From VFKI01 sp964647825 (GTDB lineage: Bacteria > Pseudomonadota > Gammaproteobacteria > DSM-16500), in assembly GCA_964647825.1 (NCBI GenBank), contig CAZYJL010000001.1, positions 62,001 to 126,000 on the forward strand: DNA of 64,000 bases. Reading direction: 5' to 3'. The position numbers were made by a program, and so were the translations under genes. The notes under the pieces are model-generated. The model did no database searches, was not told the origin of the DNA, and saw only the letters and a list, made by a program, of their open reading frames with translations. This document shows, in pieces, positions 60,620-64,000 of this stretch. Numbering within the stretch: the first letter of the stretch is position 1; every line of letters starts with the position of its first letter.

Positions 60620-62001
60620 TATTTGAGCTCCAAAGGTGAAGAATGTGATGGCATATATTGAAAAGGCTGATGTGGTTCATCATGCTCAATTAAAGCAGGC
60701 CCTTTTTGAATGGTCTTATGCAAAAAATAAAAATAGAAATAACCAAAAATAATGCCATAAACAATAAACATTAACACAAACGAAATAATGACATTTTGTA
60801 ATTTCACACCTGAGACAGCATCAACGGTACGTAATAAGCCGTAAATGACCCATGGTTGACGTCCCATTTCTGCCGTAATCCAACCGCTCCACAAAGCAAT
60901 AAAACCTAAAGGAGCTGATATAATAGAGGCCTGCAAAAACCATTTTGTGTTATACAAACGACCACGCAACCGTAAATACAACGCCACAAATGCCAACAAC
61001 AGCATCAAAAATCCAATGCCAACCATGATGCGGAAACTAAAAAAAACTGGCACAACTCTCGGCTGATCTTCTGGGGGCGCCGACTTTAAGCCAACTAACA
61101 CACCATTCCAATCATGTGTATTGATTAATGAAGCAAGATGCGGAATCGCAATTTCATAATGATTTTTCTGGTTTTTTTGATCAGGAATGGCAAATAAAAC
61201 TAAAGGAGCACCTGCCTTTGTTTCCCATAACCCTTCCATCGCTGCTGTTTTTAATGGTTGTGTTTCACGAACATTTAAACCTGCCACGTCGCCAAATACA
61301 ATTTGTAGAGGCACCAAAATAACTAATGCAATCCAAGCAAAAGAAAAACATGTTTTTGCAAAATCCGTGAACCGTTTTTTATAAAGATATAATGCTGCAA
61401 CACTGCAGATGACAAAACACGCGCTAATCCAGGATGCTAACAACATATGAATAAAACGCGCGTAAGTTGATGGATTAAACACAACGGCATGCCAACTCGC
61501 TATGGTAAAAATGCCATTTTTATTGGTAAAACCAACAGGATGCTGCATCCATGTATTTGCTGACATAATCCAATAAGCAGAAAGCGTTGTCCCGACGACA
61601 ACTAATAAAGTTGAAAAATAGTGTAATCGCGGGCTGACCTTATCCCACGCAAACAACATGACACCCAAAAAACCTGCCTCAATAAAAAATGCCGTCATCA
61701 CTTCATACGTAAATAATGGGCCCAATACACCACCGGCTGCATGCGTGAATCCCGACCAATTTGTTCCCAACTGAAATTCCATGACTAAACCAGACACTAC
61801 GCCCATCCCAAATGTCAGGGCAAAGATTTTTGTCCAAAATTTACAAATAGTGAGATAGAGCGGATTACGCGTTTTTAGCCAAATCCCTTCCATAATTGCT
61901 AAAAACGACACGAGACCAATACTAAAGGCAGGATAAAGAATATGAAAACTGATCGTAAAGCCAAACTGAATACGGGATAACAAAGCAGTATCAAGCATCA
62001 T
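60619..62001 (-). CDS. cydA: Cytochrome bd-type quinol oxidase subunit I, short Q-loop (CIO-like)
   Basis: This protein of 460 residues holds hemes b558, b595 and d. SRIQFGFTISFHILYPAFSI includes the N-terminal heme His. GMGVVSGLVMEFQLGTNW and GWITAEMGRQPWVIYGLLRT are subunit I signatures. The loop between helices six and seven (NVRETQPLKTAAMEGLWE, then GAPLVLFAIPDQKNQKNHYE) is short, as in CioA rather than E. coli CydA. A high-affinity, cyanide-resistant quinol oxidase fits low-oxygen or host niches. It starts at ATG 62001 or the next codon. Confidence 0.93.
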   Translation of the reverse strand: MMLDTALLSRIQFGFTISFHILYPAFSIGLVSFLAIMEGIWLKTRNPLYLTICKFWTKIFALTFGMGVVSGLVMEFQLGTNWSGFTHAAGGVLGPLFTYEVMTAFFIEAGFLGVMLFAWDKVSPRLHYFSTLLVVVGTTLSAYWIMSANTWMQHPVGFTNKNGIFTIASWHAVVFNPSTYARFIHMLLASWISACFVICSVAALYLYKKRFTDFAKTCFSFAWIALVILVPLQIVFGDVAGLNVRETQPLKTAAMEGLWETKAGAPLVLFAIPDQKNQKNHYEIAIPHLASLINTHDWNGVLVGLKSAPPEDQPRVVPVFFSFRIMVGIGFLMLLLAFVALYLRLRGRLYNTKWFLQASIISAPLGFIALWSGWITAEMGRQPWVIYGLLRTVDAVSGVKLQNVIISFVLMFIVYGIIFGYFYFYFLHKTIQKGPALIEHDEPHQPFQYMPSHSSPLELK

Positions 62002-62187
62002 AATATCTACCCATATAAAATTTTTTTTATTCTACATGAATTCTGATATTATTTGGAAATTAATTAAGCAAAGTAAGCAATTCACTCTAAATTAAATTAA
62101 AATTTATCTTAGAAAAAATAAAAAATTTCATTAATTTATATAGTTACATCCTATTTACTCTTTCTTTACTCTGTACAAGACATTTTT

Positions 62188-63141
62188 TTACACCCGCGTA
62201 AAATCAAAACTCATCACATCAGACAAACGTTCTGCCTCAATCGCCAGCATTAATAATCGATCGACCCCCAATGCGACGCCTGCACAATCTGGTAATCCAG
62301 ACTCTAATGCGTTTAATAAATAACGATCAATAGGTACAGACGGCATGTTTTTTTGTTGCCGCTGCACCAAATCCTCCATAAAACGTGCGCGCTGTTCAGC
62401 AGCATCTTGTAACTCATGAAAGCCATTCGCTAATTCAATGCCACGGACATACACTTCAAAACGCGAAGCCACTTTCGGTATTTCATCATGACGCACTCGC
62501 GCTAATGCCGCCTGCTCCACAGGAAAATCATAGATAAATAAAGGTGCTGATACATCTGCCCAAGACTCCGTGCAAAATGTTAATAATAAATCAAGGCAAT
62601 CTCGCCTATCAGGCACAAAGGTCATCTGAGGTAAATTTTTCTTAACGCTTTCTTGCAGCTCAGCTGTGGTCGCACGATGTGGATCAATTCCCAATTGCGA
62701 TTGCAATAGCGCGGCATAGGTCAAACGCTTTGCTCTTGCAAATCCTGCAACAGCTTGCAACATGCTATCCATTTCATCCATCAAAGCATGATGATCAAAT
62801 CCAGGACGGTACCATTCTAACATCGTAAATTCTGGCTGATGCAAGCGCCCGGCATCATCTGCCCTAAACGCTTTGCAAATTTGATATATCGCACCCGTCC
62901 CTGCCGCCAGCAAACGCTTCATGGCATATTCAGGGGACGTCTGTAAAAAAAACGCCCGCCCCTGAAATAACACACTTAATGATTCAATAAAGACATCCGT
63001 CACTGCCGCACGAGAAAGTAATGGCGTTTCTACTTCCATGACATCTCGCTCGGCAAAAAAAGCCCTTAAACGAGCAAATAATGCCGCGCGCCTTTTAAGA
63101 TTTTCAATTGAAGCAGAAGGTTGCCAATTAGTCTTTTGCAC
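62188..63141 (-). CDS. epmA: Elongation factor P--(R)-beta-lysine ligase
   Basis: EpmA (GenX/PoxA) attaches (R)-beta-lysine to EF-P. It is a class II LysRS-like catalytic core without the anticodon domain: NWQPSASIENLKRRAALFA, EVETPLLSRAAVTDVFIES, FFLQTSPEYAMKRLLAAG, CKAFRADDAGRLHQPEFTML, ELANGFHELQDAAEQRARF, and GVALGVDRLLML. I chose GTG 63141, inside the last 14 bases of efp, because it gives the usual short N-terminus and 317 aa. The open frame to 63210 would run deep into efp. Its substrate gene efp lies directly upstream and epmB is divergent, so the whole EF-P modification set is together. Confidence 0.94.
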   Translation of the reverse strand: MQKTNWQPSASIENLKRRAALFARLRAFFAERDVMEVETPLLSRAAVTDVFIESLSVLFQGRAFFLQTSPEYAMKRLLAAGTGAIYQICKAFRADDAGRLHQPEFTMLEWYRPGFDHHALMDEMDSMLQAVAGFARAKRLTYAALLQSQLGIDPHRATTAELQESVKKNLPQMTFVPDRRDCLDLLLTFCTESWADVSAPLFIYDFPVEQAALARVRHDEIPKVASRFEVYVRGIELANGFHELQDAAEQRARFMEDLVQRQQKNMPSVPIDRYLLNALESGLPDCAGVALGVDRLLMLAIEAERLSDVMSFDFTRV

Positions 63142-63697
63142 GAGACACGTATTCCCCTGAGCGCGTATCAATTCGAATCGATTCGCCTTCTTGGATAAAT
63201 AACGGAACACGCACCACCGCGCCTGTTTCTAATTTTGCCGGCTTACCGCCACCGCCCGATGTATCACCGCGCACACCCGGATCTGTTTCAACAATCTTTA
63301 AAACCACAAAATTTGGCGGCGTCACGCCCAAAGGCACGCCATTCCAGAGCATTAAGACGCATTCAGCCTGCTCACGAAGCCACGCTTTTGCCTCGGCCAC
63401 CGCAGGCTCGTTTGCAACAAATTGCTCAAAAGTCGTTGGGCACATGAAATGCCATTCATTGCCGTCTGAATAAAGATATTGCGCCGTTAACTCAACCACA
63501 TCTGCCACTTCTAACGTATCGCCCGACTTAAATGTCCGCTCGACCACGCGCCCATTTTTTAGGTTACGCGTTTTAATACGATTAAATGCTTGGCCTTTAC
63601 CGGGCTTCACAAATTCATTTTCTAAAATGACACAAGGGTCACCATCAACGATGACTTTCATACCACCGCGAATTTCACTTGTTGTATAGACTGCCAT
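63128..63697 (-). CDS. efp: Elongation factor P
   Basis: EF-P rescues ribosomes stalled at polyproline. The 189-residue protein has the three-domain layout. The modified Lys is in the loop FVKPGKGQAFNRIKTRNL (about Lys34). Downstream are FMCPTTFEQF and PNFVVLKIVETDPGVRGDTS, and the ending is VRVPLFIQEGESIRIDTRSG. The lysine and its KPGKGQA context show it is of the EpmA-modified type. epmA overlaps its 3' end. GGTTTCC-like purines are weak before ATG 63697. Confidence 0.97.
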   Translation of the reverse strand: MAVYTTSEIRGGMKVIVDGDPCVILENEFVKPGKGQAFNRIKTRNLKNGRVVERTFKSGDTLEVADVVELTAQYLYSDGNEWHFMCPTTFEQFVANEPAVAEAKAWLREQAECVLMLWNGVPLGVTPPNFVVLKIVETDPGVRGDTSGGGGKPAKLETGAVVRVPLFIQEGESIRIDTRSGEYVSRAKD

Positions 63698-63708
63698 TGG
63701 GTTTCCTT

Positions 63709-63737
63709 TTGTTCTCCCCGTAAGAGTTGCCTATAAT
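63709..63737 (+). promoter_or_regulatory. Possible promoter of epmB
   Basis: TATAAT (63732-63737) is a perfect -10 box. TTGTTC (63709-63714), 17 bases upstream, matches three of six -35 bases. It lies 36 bases before the epmB ATG and divergent from efp. Confidence 0.5.
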
Positions 63738-63773
63738 ACTCGCCCATTCATCACCTGCAAAAGATTCCTTTTA

Positions 63774-64000
63774 ATGAATTCCTCTGTGATAGAAAAAATA
63801 GCGCCTTGGCAAAGTGCTCTCATCCAAGCTGTCACTGACCCGGCAGTCTTAATCGATTTACTCGACTTACCAAAGACCCTGTTACCTGCCGCGCAGCTGG
63901 CTGCAAAACACTTCCCACTCAAAGTGCCGCATAGTTTTATTCATCGCATGAAAAAAGGAGATGATCACGATCCGCTATTGCAGCAAGTTTTACCTTTAGG
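63774..64000 (+). CDS. epmB: EF-P beta-lysylation protein EpmB, 5' part (cut by window edge)
   Basis: The first 75 residues of the radical-SAM lysine 2,3-aminomutase that makes (R)-beta-lysine for EF-P. The start MNSSVIEKIAPWQSALIQAV, then AAKHFPLKVPHSFIHRM and KKGDDHDPLLQQVLPL, matches the EpmB/YjeK N-terminus (FPLKVPxxFxxRM, DPLLxQVLP). The radical-SAM Cys motif lies past the edge. It is divergent from efp-epmA, sharing a gap of 76 bases. Confidence 0.9.
   Translation, partial: MNSSVIEKIAPWQSALIQAVTDPAVLIDLLDLPKTLLPAAQLAAKHFPLKVPHSFIHRMKKGDDHDPLLQQVLPL

Noticed and set aside
1..64000. CRISPR array, prophage, complete insertion sequence, tRNA or rRNA genes
   Set aside because: No regularly spaced identical repeats, transposase, integrase, phage structural genes or tRNA cloverleafs were recognised by eye. 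A tRNAscan or covariance search could still find a missed RNA gene.

Overview
The window comes from an AT-rich gammaproteobacterium. Housekeeping genes are of clear gammaproteobacterial type: trmB, pncB, metNIQ, rsmA, ddl, folA, pyrD, uvrD, engB, gloB, metF-metH, nhaA, cydAB and efp with epmA and epmB. Several features suggest a host-associated, possibly intracellular lineage, with Legionellales as my best guess. These are lineage-specific coiled-coil proteins with low-complexity tails, an ankyrin-repeat protein, two paralogues with PPAY motifs, genes broken at poly-A tracts, and many short palindromic repeats. The lineage is inference; no rRNA or tRNA gene is visible.

Layout. 1-11.3 kb: a truncated outer-membrane barrel gene, trmB-pncB, the methionine importer metNIQ, a Sel1 lipoprotein with rsmA, a damaged HigBA-type toxin-antitoxin pair, two L,D-transpeptidases, and ddl-folA. 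11.4-16.4 kb: an accessory island of unknown proteins, with two pairs of related genes. One pair is damaged by single-base losses; the other carries PPAY motifs and near-identical terminators. 16.5-29.6 kb: pyrD, uvrD, engB, gloB, an OPT transporter, one unknown gene, and metF-metH. 29.8-36.2 kb: a four-gene envelope module (YIDPGTGS small protein, methyltransferase, sulfatase-fold enzyme, large membrane protein). 36.7-55.0 kb: a surface-polysaccharide locus. 55.3-58.3 kb: an ankyrin protein, a repeat-rich spacer and an unknown basic-tailed protein. 58.4-64 kb: nhaA, cydAB, epmA-efp and the start of epmB.

The polysaccharide locus is the most interesting part. A long minus-strand operon (about 50.8 to 36.7 kb) first encodes CDP-glucose synthesis and 4,6-dehydration (rfbF, rfbG). 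Next is an RfbH-like C3-dehydratase that keeps the active-site His but lacks the Cys-rich Fe-S loop. It is followed by GtrA/GtrB-like lipid-linked sugar transfer genes, a sugar reductase/epimerase, a ThDP enzyme of the acetolactate-synthase fold (YerE-like context), an SDR, an AroB-family sugar-phosphate cyclase, an HpcH/HpaI aldolase, membrane and glycosyl transferases, and a transaldolase. Divergent Wzm/Wzt-type ABC exporter genes, another glycosyltransferase and gmhA follow. Together these suggest an ABC-exported O-antigen containing a C-branched 3,6-dideoxyhexose and perhaps a carbocyclic or otherwise unusual sugar.

Several short inverted-repeat elements are scattered through the window. 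Three of them begin exactly at, and appear to supply, the stop codon of a neighbouring gene. Three genes in the accessory parts appear broken by one missing base, two of them inside poly-A tracts.
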